From Pseudomonas wayambapalatensis (GTDB lineage: Bacteria > Pseudomonadota > Gammaproteobacteria > Pseudomonadales > Pseudomonadaceae), in contig CP077096.1 in NCBI GenBank assembly GCA_014268975.2, forward strand, positions 2,517,501 to 2,581,500: DNA of 64,000 nucleotides, given 5' to 3'. Made by a program: the position numbers and the translations under genes. Position 1 is the stretch's first letter. Every line of letters starts with the position of its first letter. The notes under the pieces were generated by a model. That model ran no database searches. It was not told the DNA's origin and worked only from the letters and a program-made list of their open reading frames with translations. Shown here piece by piece: positions 29,798 through 39,803 of this stretch.

Positions 29798-30676
29798 TCA
29801 GGAGCGCTTGCCAGCGCCCTTGGCGAAGTGACGTTCCAGGCGGCTCTGGCCGAACGACAGCAGGGTCACCACTGCCAGGTACCAGATGCCGGCAACGATC
29901 AGCAGCTCCATCACCCGCGCGTTGGCGTAGTAGATGTTCTGCGCGTTGTGCAGCAGCTCCGAATACTGGATGACGCTGGCCAGGCTGGTCATCTTGACCA
30001 TGCCGATGAACTCGTTGCCCACCGGCGGGATGATGATGCGCATGGCCTGGGGCAGGATGATCCGGCGCAGCGCCTGCAAGCGCGGCATGCCGATCGACTT
30101 GGCCGCTTCGTACTGGCCCGTGTCCACCGACAGCAAGCCGGCACGCACCACCTCGGCGGTGTAGGCGCCCTGGTTGATGCTCAGGCCCAGCAGCGCGGCG
30201 ACGAAGGGGGTCATCAGCGTCACGGTGTCGAACTGGAACAGGCCAGGAATGCCGATGGTGGGGAAGATCAGCGCCAGGTTGAACCACAGCAGCAGTTGCA
30301 GGATCAGCGGCGTACCCCGGAACAGCCAGGTGTAGGCCAGCGCCACGTACTGCAGGATGGGGTTCTGCGACATGCGCATCACTGCGGTGATGACGCCGAA
30401 GACGATGCCCAAGGCCATGGCGATCACCGACATGACGATGGTATTGCCCAGGCCCCAGAGGATCGCCTCGGAGGTCAGGAACTGGCCGACGAAGGCCCAT
30501 TCGATCTTGCCGTTGGCAAAGGCATTGGCCAGCCCCAGCAACAGCACGACGATCAGCGTGGCGAAGAACATGCGCCCGTAGTAACGGCGCGGGACATGTT
30601 CGTAGCGGCTGATGTCGAACTCGTTTTCCTGTTGCCTGCGCTCATCGGCGAGGCGTTTGGCGTGTATCTGACTCAT
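29798..30676 (-). CDS. Polar amino-acid ABC transporter permease
   Basis: This 292-residue permease has a longer cytoplasmic N-terminus (about 35 residues, charged) than usual and about five membrane helices. The EAA loop reads [23 protein letters not shown] near 190-212. Only one permease gene is present in this operon, so the channel is probably a homodimer. It lies 17 bases upstream of the ATPase gene. Confidence 0.92.
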   Translation of the reverse strand: MSQIHAKRLADERRQQENEFDISRYEHVPRRYYGRMFFATLIVVLLLGLANAFANGKIEWAFVGQFLTSEAILWGLGNTIVMSVIAMALGIVFGVITAVMRMSQNPILQYVALAYTWLFRGTPLILQLLLWFNLALIFPTIGIPGLFQFDTVTLMTPFVAALLGLSINQGAYTAEVVRAGLLSVDTGQYEAAKSIGMPRLQALRRIILPQAMRIIIPPVGNEFIGMVKMTSLASVIQYSELLHNAQNIYYANARVMELLIVAGIWYLAVVTLLSFGQSRLERHFAKGAGKRS

Positions 30677-30764
30677 GGTGTGGCTCCGCAGTCGGCGCAG
30701 GGCGCCTGGGCGTGTCGATCGGTGGCGGGCAGCGGGTCCTTGCGAAACCGCTGTCCACAGGTCT

Positions 30765-32192
30765 TCAGGTGCGCGGCCCTTGGTAATAGGCAGCCCAGGC
30801 CTGTTGTTCTTCAAGGGCGACTTTCAGGCGCACGATCTGCTCGCGCACGCGTTGTGGCGCAGTACCGCCGTGGCCGCTGCGCATGGCGATGGCCGCTTCC
30901 AGGGTGAGGCTCTCGCGCACCTCGGGTGTCAGGCGCGGGTCGATGTCGGCGAGCATCGCAGGGCTCGCCTGCCACAGCTCGATGTCCTGCGCCTCACAGG
31001 CGCGCACCAAGGCTCCGGTGATCTCGTGGGCCTCCTTGAACGGTACGCCGCGCATGGCCAGCCAGTCGGCGACCTCGGTGGCCAGGGTGAAGCCCAGCGG
31101 CGCCTGGCGGCGCAGTTCGTCCACGCGCACCTGCATGGTCCGCACCATGCCGGCCATGGCGGGGAGCACCAGGCCTAGCGTGTCGAGCGTGTCCATCACC
31201 TCGCTCTTGTCCTCGGCCAGGTCGCGGTTGTACGACAGCGGCAGGGCCTTGAGGGTGGACAGCAGGCCGGTCAGGTTGCCGATCAGACGCCCGGCCTTGC
31301 CACGGGTGAGCTCGGCGATGTCCGGGTTCTTCTTCTGCGGCATGATCGAACTGCCGGTGGCATAGGCATCGTCCAGCTCGACCCAGCGGAACTGGCGCGA
31401 CGACCACAGGCAGAATTCCTCGGACAGGCGCGACAGGTTGATGCCGAGCATGCTGGCGATGAACAGGAACTCGGCGACATGGTCGCGGCTGGCCACGGCG
31501 TCGATGGAGTTCTCGCACGGGCCGCTGTAGCCCATTTCCAGCGCTGACTGTTGTGGTTGGCGGGCGATGGCCGAACCGGCCATCGCCGCAGCGCCCAGGG
31601 GGGACAGGGCCGTGCGCGTATCCCAGTCGACCAGGCGTTGCACGTCGCGCAGCATCGCTTGCGCATGGGCCAGCAACTGATGGGCGAAGCTGATCGGTTG
31701 CGCCTGTTGCAGGTGGGTGAAGCCTGGGCACAGTGTGTCGACGTGCTGTTCGGCCTGGCTCACCAGGGCGTCCTGCAGGGCCAGCACCTGTTCGGCGAGC
31801 TTGCGTGCGTGATCGCGCAGGAACAGACGCAGGTCGTTGGCCGCCTGGTCATTGCGCGAGCGCCCGGCGCGCAGTTTGCCGCCCAGCGCGCCGAGACGCT
31901 CGGTCAGCACGCGCTCGAGGAAGGTATGCACGTCCTCGTCGTCCTCGATCGGCTGCACGCGGCCGGCACGAAAGTCGGCATCGAGGGTGTCGATGGCGGC
32001 CAGCATGCGCGCGGTCTCGTCGCTGTCCAGCAGGCCTGCGCGCTGCAGCTCACGGGCATGGGCACGGGAGCCTGCGAGGTCGTAGGGCGCCATCTGGAAG
32101 TAGCGTTGTGGCGAGCGCGACAGGGCGGCGAGGGCGGCTGCCGGGCCTGAGGCGAAGCGGGCGCCCCAGAGGCGGTCGGTGGGCTGAGTCAT
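30765..32192 (-). CDS. Argininosuccinate lyase paralogue in a transporter operon
   Basis: This 475-residue protein belongs to the fumarase/ASL superfamily. Seen are LRAGRSRNDQ (substrate loop, about 109), GFTHLQQAQPI (catalytic His region, about 156-166) and the signature GSSIMPQKKNPD (about 282-293). All signature residues are intact. Its place at the head of an amino-acid ABC operon under a divergent LysR gene suggests a catabolic or transport-linked role, possibly on an arginine-derived or other amino-acid adduct, and not the biosynthetic argH. That specificity is inferred. Confidence 0.85.
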   Translation of the reverse strand: MTQPTDRLWGARFASGPAAALAALSRSPQRYFQMAPYDLAGSRAHARELQRAGLLDSDETARMLAAIDTLDADFRAGRVQPIEDDEDVHTFLERVLTERLGALGGKLRAGRSRNDQAANDLRLFLRDHARKLAEQVLALQDALVSQAEQHVDTLCPGFTHLQQAQPISFAHQLLAHAQAMLRDVQRLVDWDTRTALSPLGAAAMAGSAIARQPQQSALEMGYSGPCENSIDAVASRDHVAEFLFIASMLGINLSRLSEEFCLWSSRQFRWVELDDAYATGSSIMPQKKNPDIAELTRGKAGRLIGNLTGLLSTLKALPLSYNRDLAEDKSEVMDTLDTLGLVLPAMAGMVRTMQVRVDELRRQAPLGFTLATEVADWLAMRGVPFKEAHEITGALVRACEAQDIELWQASPAMLADIDPRLTPEVRESLTLEAAIAMRSGHGGTAPQRVREQIVRLKVALEEQQAWAAYYQGPRT

Positions 32193-32438
32193 TGTTGTCG
32201 TTCCTCGAAGGAGAATCTTGTGTCAGCAGGTTCGGGCCGTCATGACGCCTGCTAAGGCAGGTTTCACATAGGCTGGGGCAGGGTATAAAAATGAATTAAA
32301 TCAATCGCTTGTGACTGAAATAGAAAGTTTGGAGAGTCTTGCAATATGCCGTTGCATAGGGTCATGATGGCGAGATCGGCTGATTTCTTGTTGTGCTATC
32401 CAGCCTGTTGAAAGCCGAGCGCGAGGTAAATACTTACA

Positions 32439-33407
32439 ATGGAAACCTCACTTTCCACTGCGGGAAACCTGCCGGAAAAAACCCGGATTCGTGCGCCACT
32501 GGCCTTGAGTGGCCAGGACTTCAAATTGCTCAAGGTGTTCAAGGCAGTGGTCGAGGCAGGAGGCTTCAGCGCCGCGCAGAACGAATTGAACGTGGGCCTG
32601 GCAGCCATCAGCAAGCAGATTTCCGATCTGGAAATCCGTATCGGCATGCGTTTGTGCAGCCGCGGGCGGGAAGGCTTCAGCCTGACCGAAGAGGGGCAGG
32701 TGGTGTACCAGGCCTCGATCGAGCTGTTCAACTCGGTCGACAACTTTCGCGACCGCATCAGCAGTGCCCAGAACGAGCTGATCGGCGAACTGGGCGTGGG
32801 CGCCATCGACAACACCCTGTCCGACCGAAGCTCGCCCCTGATCGCCGCGATCCGGCAAATTTCCAGCGATCATCCGAAGGTGCGTGTACGCCTGAACGTG
32901 GCGCAACTGGACGAGGTGGAGCGCGGCGTCATCGAGGGTCGGTTCATTGCCGGCATTGTCCCGCTGTACCAGCGCCGGGAAGAGTTCGACTATTTCGAGA
33001 TGTACCAGGAAGCCTCGGCGCTGTATTGCGGCGAAGGCCATCCATTGTTCGCCCGAAGCGATGCCGACATCCCCCTCGACAGCCTGCGCGAACACAACTT
33101 CGTCCACCACCGCTATGCCATGCACACGGCCAAATGGCAGTTCTTCGAGCAGGAGAACAACCAGACGTCGGCCACCCAGGTCGAGGCGGTGGCGATGCTG
33201 CTGCTCACCGGCAACTTCATCGGTTTTCTGCCGTGCCACTATGCACAATCGCTGGTCAGCCAGGGCCGCCTGCGTGTGATCCATGCCGAGGTGGTGCGTT
33301 TTCACACACCGTTCTGCCTGATCCTGCGCCACAACACCCCACGCAGCCCACTGGTGAAAACCTTCGCCCAGGCCATGGGGGTAAACCTGCGTTTGTCCGG
33401 GACTTGA
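32439..33407 (+). CDS. LysR-family regulator divergent from the argH-like operon
   Basis: This 322-residue regulator has an extra 25-residue N-terminal extension before the helix-turn-helix (LLKVFKAVVEAGGFSAAQNEL, AAISKQISDLE). The effector domain from about 110 is ordinary in length. It diverges from the argininosuccinate-lyase-like gene across about 245 bases containing a strongly AT-rich segment (about 32283-32330) that likely holds the operator. Confidence 0.9.
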   Translation: METSLSTAGNLPEKTRIRAPLALSGQDFKLLKVFKAVVEAGGFSAAQNELNVGLAAISKQISDLEIRIGMRLCSRGREGFSLTEEGQVVYQASIELFNSVDNFRDRISSAQNELIGELGVGAIDNTLSDRSSPLIAAIRQISSDHPKVRVRLNVAQLDEVERGVIEGRFIAGIVPLYQRREEFDYFEMYQEASALYCGEGHPLFARSDADIPLDSLREHNFVHHRYAMHTAKWQFFEQENNQTSATQVEAVAMLLLTGNFIGFLPCHYAQSLVSQGRLRVIHAEVVRFHTPFCLILRHNTPRSPLVKTFAQAMGVNLRLSGT

Positions 33408-33477
33408 GAAATAGCTACCACGTGCGTCCCTGCACTCGCTGGCTTCATGCGCGTTTTCAATGCCATGGAGCAGCATC

Positions 33478-36400
33478 ATGCCGACCCGATCCCTTCCCGA
33501 TGAAACGATCGATACACTGATCGCCAGCCGTCTACCCAATTGGTTGAGTGCAGCCACGCCCGAACAACTGGACGCACTGCACCGGGCGTTGCGCGCCCAG
33601 CAACAGACGCAACATGCGGTGCGTGCCTTGCTTGGGCAGATCCAGCCACTGGAGGAATTTGCCGCGCCCCTGCTGAGCGAGGCGCTGGACAAACAGGTTC
33701 AACCCTCGCTGGATGTGCGCCGCAGCATGCTGCGGCGCGAGGTCCAGATCCGCTTCCCGTCGAGCGTCGGCTGGGCCCCGGATGGCATCGTCATGCGCAG
33801 TTTCGAACACAGCCTGCTGGCCTCGGCGCTGCATAATTTCGAGCGCGCCGAAACATCGAAGGTCGCTTGGCGGGCAGCGTCGGCAGTACTCGATGCCGAA
33901 GGCAACACGCTTGCCCTCCAGCCCCGGGCCTTCGCGGGCCTGTGTCGCACCCTGGATCTGGGGGGGCTCTACCAGCAGCATCTCAAGCACGTGCTGTTCG
34001 GCAACGATGCCATACGCCGACACAACGAAGCCCTGCTCGAACAGGGCTGGCGAGAGGGGCTGGAGGCCACAGCGTGGCTGGCGCGGCTTAAGGGTGATAT
34101 CGACGAGCACATGCTGGCGGCGCTACAAAAGGTCTGCGCTTCGCCATCCCAGCCAGCCTCGCTGACGGCACTGGACATACGCCTGTTGGGCCGCAGGATC
34201 CAGGGGGTGGTGGTGTTCCAGATGCCCGGGCAAGAGGGAGCAGAAGGTCAACCTGAGCAGTTGATCGCCTGGATACCGGACGATCCGCAGGGCGCCTTGA
34301 GTGTCCACAGCTCCTGGTCCGAGCTGTTCAAGGCGCTGGGCCGGCGTTTTCGCCAGGCGGGTTACTGGTCGTTCTTCCAGCGTTTCGTCAGCGTAAAGGA
34401 CCGCGTGCATTTCGCCCAGGTGCTGGAGCGCTTGCTGGCCCAAGGCGGCCCGCAGTATGCCATCGAGCTGGATGGTCGGTGGCAGCCTGTCGCAGGCCCG
34501 TTGTTCGCCCACCTGCGCCAGGTGCAGGTCGATACCCTGCTGGACGATGCAAAGGTGCTGGCTGTGCCGACCAGCCTGGTCGACAGCGTCGAGCGTGATC
34601 GTCGACTGCACTGGCTCAAGGGGCTGGGGCTCGACGTTCTGGGAATCGCCAGCTTCTTCGTTCCAGAACTCGGCTTGCCACTGCTGGCGATCACGGCTGA
34701 GCAACTGACCGAAGAGGTGTATGAGGGGTACCGTGACTGGGAACTCGGCGATCGGGAGGCAGCGCTTGGCCATCTTGTGGCGGTGGCGCAGAACCTTGCC
34801 CTGCTCGGCGTCACAGCCGGCGCCAGCAAGGTGCTTGAGCGGGTAGCGCAGGTCGACGAACTGGCCCCCCTACGGGGCGCCGATGGTCAATTGCGCCTGG
34901 CGCGTGCCGATCTTCCCGGCTATGCCACGCAAGAAGTGGCGCTGGCCCACGGTGAGCGGGCAACCCTCGACGGGCAGACGTATCAGGGGATAGAGGGTAC
35001 GACCTATCGCTTGGGCGATGACCCGGATGTAGCGGTAGCGGCGCACCCGAACCGACCCGAGGCATCGACCATTGCGCTTGAGGACAACGGTGCCGGTGGC
35101 CTGCGCCATGCCCTGGAGCCTGCCCAGCAATGGCAGGGGGAAGGCATGCTGATACGCCGTCTGGGCAGAGGGTTGCGCCAGGTGAGTGACGATATGGCCG
35201 GTCCGCTGCTGCGCAGTATCGGGATGGACGAGGCGCAGCTACGGCGCCTGCACCTTGAAAATGCACCTGCGCCAGCGCGTCTCTACGATGCGGCGCAGCG
35301 TTATCAATTGCACGACAGCTTTCCCAAACTGCGTGGCGCCGCGTTCGAAGCTCACGTCCAGGAGCTGCAGGCCACACCCGTCCCGGCAGCGCAGCCTTTG
35401 CACCGTGATTTTCCCTCCCTCACGACGCGTGCCGGCCAGGAACTGCTCGACCAGGCCAATGCTGACCAGCTCCAGCAACTGCTGGAGCACGGACGGGTGC
35501 CGCTGGCGTTGGCCGAGCGTGCGCGCTGGCAGTTGCGTGACGCCCGTCTTGATCGGGCCTGTGCAGGTTTCGAGCAGGCCGCCGCGGTGATTCAGGATAC
35601 CGAACAACTGGCGTTGGGACTGTTGCAGGCCTGGTCGCCCTGGGACAGCTCTGTACGTATCGAGGTGCGTGACGGACAGTTCGATGGCCAGGTGCTGGCA
35701 CAGGTAGGCGATTCGCTTGCCAGCCAGACGCGTCGAATGATCAAGACCGCGAAAGGCTATCTGGCAGTCGATGCTCAAGGGACGCCCCTGCCGGGTGCCT
35801 ACGCCACGGACGATCTGTTCCAGGCCCTGCTATGGCATCTGGATGCACCACAACGGTTGCAGTTGGGCGAGGCGGCCCGTTCTGCCCGGCACCTGGCCGA
35901 TGCCCTGGCCGCGCGCGCCTTTGCCCAGCGCGAGCAGGCTGCCCGCCTCATTGGCATGGCGCCCATCGGTACAGGGCTGCGCCCTGCGCAACGGTTGGGC
36001 GACGGACGCATCGGTTACCTGTTGAGCGGCCGCCCCGAAGGGTCACGTCGTGCCTTGCTGCGGGGTTATCAGCAAGTCTTTCCGACCCTGTCGGATGTAG
36101 AGGTCGAAGCGTATCTGGAGACTGTGCGCCAGCGCGGCGAGGGCCTGTGGGATCACCTGCGCAACCTGCAACAGCAAATGATTAGCCTCAACCAAAGCCT
36201 GGGCACCTGGCGGCGCGAGATCATCCGCGCGCCCATGATCGAGCGGCGTCGCCTGATCGCCCAGCGCATCCGCCATTGCTGGCGGCGCAAGCGTGTCGAA
36301 CACGATGGCACGTACCGACTGATCATCGACAGCGAACGGCTTGATAGCCTGCCCACACTTCCTGAGGGCGTGACGTTCGAGCATGTCACCCAACTGACAT

Positions 36401-37803
36401 TGCGCCGCCTGAACCTGCAGGCCATCGACGCAGATTTCCTCTCGCGCTTTGCCAACCTGCGTAGCCTCGATCTGCGTGACAACCTGATCGACAGCATCCC
36501 TGAAGGGCTGCAACTACTGACGCAGCTCACCGAACTGCACCTGGCCGGCAACCAGATCGTCATCGACGAAGCCGGCATGGCCAGGCTGAGCGTGCTGACG
36601 CAACTGCGTACCCTGGACCTTGCGCACAACCCCATCGGCCGACTGCCGCCGCTTGGTCCCCTGGAGAACCTGCAGCGTCTGTCATTGCGCGGTACGGGGT
36701 TGGTCGAGCTGCCAGTCGAGGTGTACATGCATCCGCAGCTCGAGGATATCGACCTGCGCGACAACAACATCAGCGACATGAGCCCGACTCTTGCGCGTTC
36801 GCGTCGTCGCCTGGCCGGCCTGAGCCTGCATGACAATCCGCTGCCTGAAACAGCACAGGCCACACTGCGTACCGCAATGGGAGAGGATGCTGCGGTGATC
36901 GTGCCCCTGCGCCGACATGCCCCGGGAGGGCAGGAGTCGCTCGAACTCTGGCTGGCAGGTTCCACCGATGCGCAGCGGACGGTGCGCGAGGGCCAATGGA
37001 ATGGTCTGTTGCACGAGCCAGGTAGCAGTGACCTGATGCGCTTCCTGCATGATCTTGGCCGCTCCCGTGATTACGCAATGCAGGGGCTGGATCTGCGACG
37101 CAGGGTCTGGCAGGTGATCGACGCCTGCGTACAGAACAGCGAGGTTCGCGAGGCGATCTTCCAGCAGGCTGCCGGGCCACGTACCTGCTCCGACCAGATG
37201 CTGCTGATTCTCAGCCTGCTGGAAGTTCGCGCCCTGGTCGCCACACGTACCATCGGGCTGGCCCCCGCTGCGGTTGGCCCCGCATTGACGCAATTGGGCC
37301 GCGAGCTGTATCGGCTGGACGAGGTCGACAGCATCGCCGCCCGGCACATTCAGCAGGCACGTATCGCCAATCCCTATGGTTTGCACGACGAGGTAGAGGT
37401 GCATCTGGCTTACCGGGCCGGGCTGGTCAAGCCGCTCGGGTTGCCGGCCCAGTCACGTTACATGTACCACCGGATGTTCTCCGATGTCGGGGAGGCAGAA
37501 CTGCGTCGGGCGAGCACGGCGATCCTGCAGGCGGAAACCAATGCCCGCATTGCCGCATCGTTGGTACAGCGCAGTTTCTGGCAGGACTACCTGCGCAACA
37601 CGCAGGCCGAAGCCTTCGAAACGCTCAACCAGCCCTACCATGAGCGCCTCGAAGCACTGATGGCCGAGGTCGAGTCCTCGCCTGAGCAGGGCGTGCTCGA
37701 CGATATCCAGACGTTGGCCGAGGAGCGCAGTACTGCCGAGCGCGAGTTGGTCCTGGGGTTCACCTTGAGCATGCTGGACGCGCATCCGTGGGTTGGAGGC
37801 TAG
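33478..37803 (+). CDS. LRR-NEL E3 ubiquitin-ligase effector with dermonecrotic-toxin-like N-terminus
   Basis: This 1441-residue protein has no signal peptide. Residues about 1-900 resemble the large N-terminal region (DUF6543, dermonecrotic toxin-type) of Pseudomonas NEL proteins. Leucine-rich repeats cover about 965-1105 (LRSLDLRDN, LTELHLAGN, LRTLDLAHNP, LQRLSLRGT, LEDIDLRDN). The C-terminal NEL domain has the catalytic CxD motif as TCSDQ with Cys1237. Relatives (IpaH, SspH, SlrP) are type III effectors that attach ubiquitin to host proteins. The ATG at 33478 has GGAG eight bases upstream; an earlier in-frame ATG at 33460 lacks a site. No secretion or chaperone gene is nearby. Confidence 0.87.
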   Translation: MPTRSLPDETIDTLIASRLPNWLSAATPEQLDALHRALRAQQQTQHAVRALLGQIQPLEEFAAPLLSEALDKQVQPSLDVRRSMLRREVQIRFPSSVGWAPDGIVMRSFEHSLLASALHNFERAETSKVAWRAASAVLDAEGNTLALQPRAFAGLCRTLDLGGLYQQHLKHVLFGNDAIRRHNEALLEQGWREGLEATAWLARLKGDIDEHMLAALQKVCASPSQPASLTALDIRLLGRRIQGVVVFQMPGQEGAEGQPEQLIAWIPDDPQGALSVHSSWSELFKALGRRFRQAGYWSFFQRFVSVKDRVHFAQVLERLLAQGGPQYAIELDGRWQPVAGPLFAHLRQVQVDTLLDDAKVLAVPTSLVDSVERDRRLHWLKGLGLDVLGIASFFVPELGLPLLAITAEQLTEEVYEGYRDWELGDREAALGHLVAVAQNLALLGVTAGASKVLERVAQVDELAPLRGADGQLRLARADLPGYATQEVALAHGERATLDGQTYQGIEGTTYRLGDDPDVAVAAHPNRPEASTIALEDNGAGGLRHALEPAQQWQGEGMLIRRLGRGLRQVSDDMAGPLLRSIGMDEAQLRRLHLENAPAPARLYDAAQRYQLHDSFPKLRGAAFEAHVQELQATPVPAAQPLHRDFPSLTTRAGQELLDQANADQLQQLLEHGRVPLALAERARWQLRDARLDRACAGFEQAAAVIQDTEQLALGLLQAWSPWDSSVRIEVRDGQFDGQVLAQVGDSLASQTRRMIKTAKGYLAVDAQGTPLPGAYATDDLFQALLWHLDAPQRLQLGEAARSARHLADALAARAFAQREQAARLIGMAPIGTGLRPAQRLGDGRIGYLLSGRPEGSRRALLRGYQQVFPTLSDVEVEAYLETVRQRGEGLWDHLRNLQQQMISLNQSLGTWRREIIRAPMIERRRLIAQRIRHCWRRKRVEHDGTYRLIIDSERLDSLPTLPEGVTFEHVTQLTLRRLNLQAIDADFLSRFANLRSLDLRDNLIDSIPEGLQLLTQLTELHLAGNQIVIDEAGMARLSVLTQLRTLDLAHNPIGRLPPLGPLENLQRLSLRGTGLVELPVEVYMHPQLEDIDLRDNNISDMSPTLARSRRRLAGLSLHDNPLPETAQATLRTAMGEDAAVIVPLRRHAPGGQESLELWLAGSTDAQRTVREGQWNGLLHEPGSSDLMRFLHDLGRSRDYAMQGLDLRRRVWQVIDACVQNSEVREAIFQQAAGPRTCSDQMLLILSLLEVRALVATRTIGLAPAAVGPALTQLGRELYRLDEVDSIAARHIQQARIANPYGLHDEVEVHLAYRAGLVKPLGLPAQSRYMYHRMFSDVGEAELRRASTAILQAETNARIAASLVQRSFWQDYLRNTQAEAFETLNQPYHERLEALMAEVESSPEQGVLDDIQTLAEERSTAERELVLGFTLSMLDAHPWVGG

Positions 37804-37965
37804 CTGCTTGAGCGGGCGCTGTTTCAAGACCTGCAGGGCAGGATGGGGGCGCTCGCGAGAATGTGCCAGGTCGATAGGCAGGTCTTCGCGAATGTGCCCC
37901 GGGTGGGCATCCATCACGATCACTCGGTCACCCAGGTACAGCGTTTCTTTGATGTCATGGATGAC
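37804..37965 (-). pseudogene. 3' remnant of a nitrate/sulfonate-type ABC ATPase gene
   Basis: The minus strand reads VIHDIKETLYLGDRVIVM, followed by DAHPGHIREDLPIDLAHSRER and PHPALQVLK. This is the C-terminal switch-His and following region of SsuB/TauB/NrtD-type ATPases (THDIDEA.YL.DRV.VM..PG). The frame has a stop (TAG) immediately upstream of the conserved stretch. Walker A, signature and Walker B parts are missing. It directly abuts the stop codon of the NEL effector gene, which suggests that acquisition or rearrangement of the effector destroyed this gene. Confidence 0.72.
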
Positions 37966-38217
37966 CTACCCCCAGACATTGCTCGCTCATTCGCCGCGTT
38001 TGCACCTGTGTCCTGCAGGTGCGGCGGCGTACCTCTGTCGCAGCGGACACCAGGAAAAAATCATCAAGTGCGGAATTATTTAGTGTCCATTTGTATCTGA
38101 CCCCATAGGGCCCGTTGCCACTATTGCTTTGGCTGCGTGGCCAAAAACCGTTCGCCCGCCCGATCTGCCCCGGGGACAGCGGATTGTCACGACAGGTCAG
38201 CTACAGAGTAAGCACTT
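37966..38217. other. Non-coding scar between ABC remnant and proP, partly AT-rich
   Basis: No credible gene is seen here. Bases 38051-38100 are only about one third G+C, against more than 60 percent around them. A sequence ending in TTTGTATCTGACCCC (38091-38105 region) recalls the borders of some transposable elements, but no inverted partner was found. A short open frame on the plus strand (37843-38100) overlaps the ABC remnant and has no homology. The proP promoter must lie in the last part. Confidence 0.45.
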
Positions 38218-39717
38218 ATGAAATCACGCAAGAGAGTCAAGCCGATCGGCTTGAAAGACATCACCATCGTCGACGACGCCAAGATGCGCAAGGCGATCAC
38301 CGCCGCGGCGCTCGGCAACGCCATGGAGTGGTTCGACTTCGGCGTCTACGGCTTCGTCGCCTACGCCCTGGGCAAGGTGTTCTTCCCCAACGCCTCGCCC
38401 AGCGTGCAGATGATCGCGGCTCTGGCTACCTTCTCGGTGCCTTTCCTGATCCGGCCGCTGGGCGGTCTGTTCTTTGGCGCCCTGGGTGACCGCTACGGTC
38501 GCCAGAAAGTCCTGGCGGCGACCATCGTCATCATGTCGCTGAGCACCTTCGCCATTGGCCTGATACCGTCCTATGCCTCGATCGGCATCTGGGCGCCGAT
38601 CCTGCTGTTGCTGGCCAAGATGGCCCAGGGCTTCTCGGTCGGCGGCGAGTACACCGGCGCCTCGATCTTCGTCGCCGAGTACGCCCCGGACCGCAAGCGC
38701 GGCTTCCTCGGCAGCTGGCTGGACTTCGGCTCGATCGCAGGCTTCGTGCTGGGTGCCGGTATGGTGGTGATGATCTCGGCCATCGTCGGCGAGGAGAAAT
38801 TCCTCGACTGGGGCTGGCGCCTGCCGTTCCTGGTCGCGCTGCCGCTGGGCATCATCGGCCTCTACCTGCGCCACGCCCTGGAGGAGACGCCAGCCTTCCA
38901 GCAGCACGTCGACAAGCTCGAGCAGGGTGATCGCGAAGGCCTGGCCTCGGGGCCCAAGGTGTCGTTCAAGGAGGTGGCCACCAAGCACTGGCGCAGCCTG
39001 CTGACCTGCATCGGTGTGGTGATCGCGACCAACGTCACCTACTACATGCTGCTCACCTACATGCCCAGCTACCTGTCGCACAACCTGCACTACAGCGAAG
39101 ACCACGGCGTGCTGATCATCATCGCGATCATGGTCGGGATGCTGTTCGTGCAGCCGGTGATCGGCTTCCTCAGCGACAAGGTCGGCCGACGTCCCTTCAT
39201 CGTGGTAGGCAGCGTCGGCTTGTTCGTGCTGTCGATTCCGGCGTTCATGCTGATCAACAGCGGCAGCCTCGGGGTGATCTTCGCCGGTTTGCTGATCCTG
39301 GCGGTGCTGCTGAACTTCTTCATCGGTGTGATGGCCTCGACCTTGCCGGCGATGTTCCCCACCCACATCCGCTACAGCGCCCTGGCGAGCGCCTTCAACA
39401 TCTCGGTGCTGATCGCCGGCCTCACCCCGACCATCGCCGCCTGGTTGGTGGAAAGCACCGACAACCTGTACATGCCGGCCTACTACCTGATGGTCATCGC
39501 CGTGATCGGCCTGCTCACCGGGCTCACCATGAAAGAGACCGCCAACAAGCCGCTGCGCGGCGCGGCCCCTGCGGCCTCGGACCTTGAGGAAGCCAAGGAA
39601 CTGCTGCAGGAGCACCACGACACCATCGAGCAGAAGATCGAGGACATCGACGAGCAGATCGCCGAACTGGAGGCCAAGCGCAAGGTGCTGGTGCAGCAGC
39701 ATCCGCGGATTGAATGA
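38218..39717 (+). CDS. proP: ProP-type proline/betaine-proton symporter
   Basis: This 499-residue MFS osmolyte importer has 12 helices. ProP landmarks are GNAMEWFDFGVYGF (about 34-47), GDRYGRQKVL (about 90) and GEYTGASIFVAEYAP (about 143). The C-terminal extension (about 445-490) is a heptad-like coiled coil (LEEAKELLQEHHDTIEQKIE, then IDEQIAELEAKRKVL), the osmosensory tail known from E. coli ProP. Expected function is uptake of proline, glycine betaine and similar solutes under osmotic stress. Confidence 0.92.
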   Translation: MKSRKRVKPIGLKDITIVDDAKMRKAITAAALGNAMEWFDFGVYGFVAYALGKVFFPNASPSVQMIAALATFSVPFLIRPLGGLFFGALGDRYGRQKVLAATIVIMSLSTFAIGLIPSYASIGIWAPILLLLAKMAQGFSVGGEYTGASIFVAEYAPDRKRGFLGSWLDFGSIAGFVLGAGMVVMISAIVGEEKFLDWGWRLPFLVALPLGIIGLYLRHALEETPAFQQHVDKLEQGDREGLASGPKVSFKEVATKHWRSLLTCIGVVIATNVTYYMLLTYMPSYLSHNLHYSEDHGVLIIIAIMVGMLFVQPVIGFLSDKVGRRPFIVVGSVGLFVLSIPAFMLINSGSLGVIFAGLLILAVLLNFFIGVMASTLPAMFPTHIRYSALASAFNISVLIAGLTPTIAAWLVESTDNLYMPAYYLMVIAVIGLLTGLTMKETANKPLRGAAPAASDLEEAKELLQEHHDTIEQKIEDIDEQIAELEAKRKVLVQQHPRIE

Positions 39718-39803
39718 GTCAGGAAGTGATGATGGCAAAATGATGCAGCCCCCTCGGGAGTGAACCAACTTTCCGGCTCCACTATGGACAGTGAGTCGGA
39801 ACC

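Noticed and set aside
37843..38100. Small plus-strand frame of about 85 codons
   Set aside because: It is antisense to the ABC remnant and runs through the AT-rich scar; no ribosome binding site or motif.
38224..39768. Long His-rich minus frame opposite proP
   Set aside because: His/Asp-rich composition is the mirror of membrane-protein codons; proP is unambiguous.
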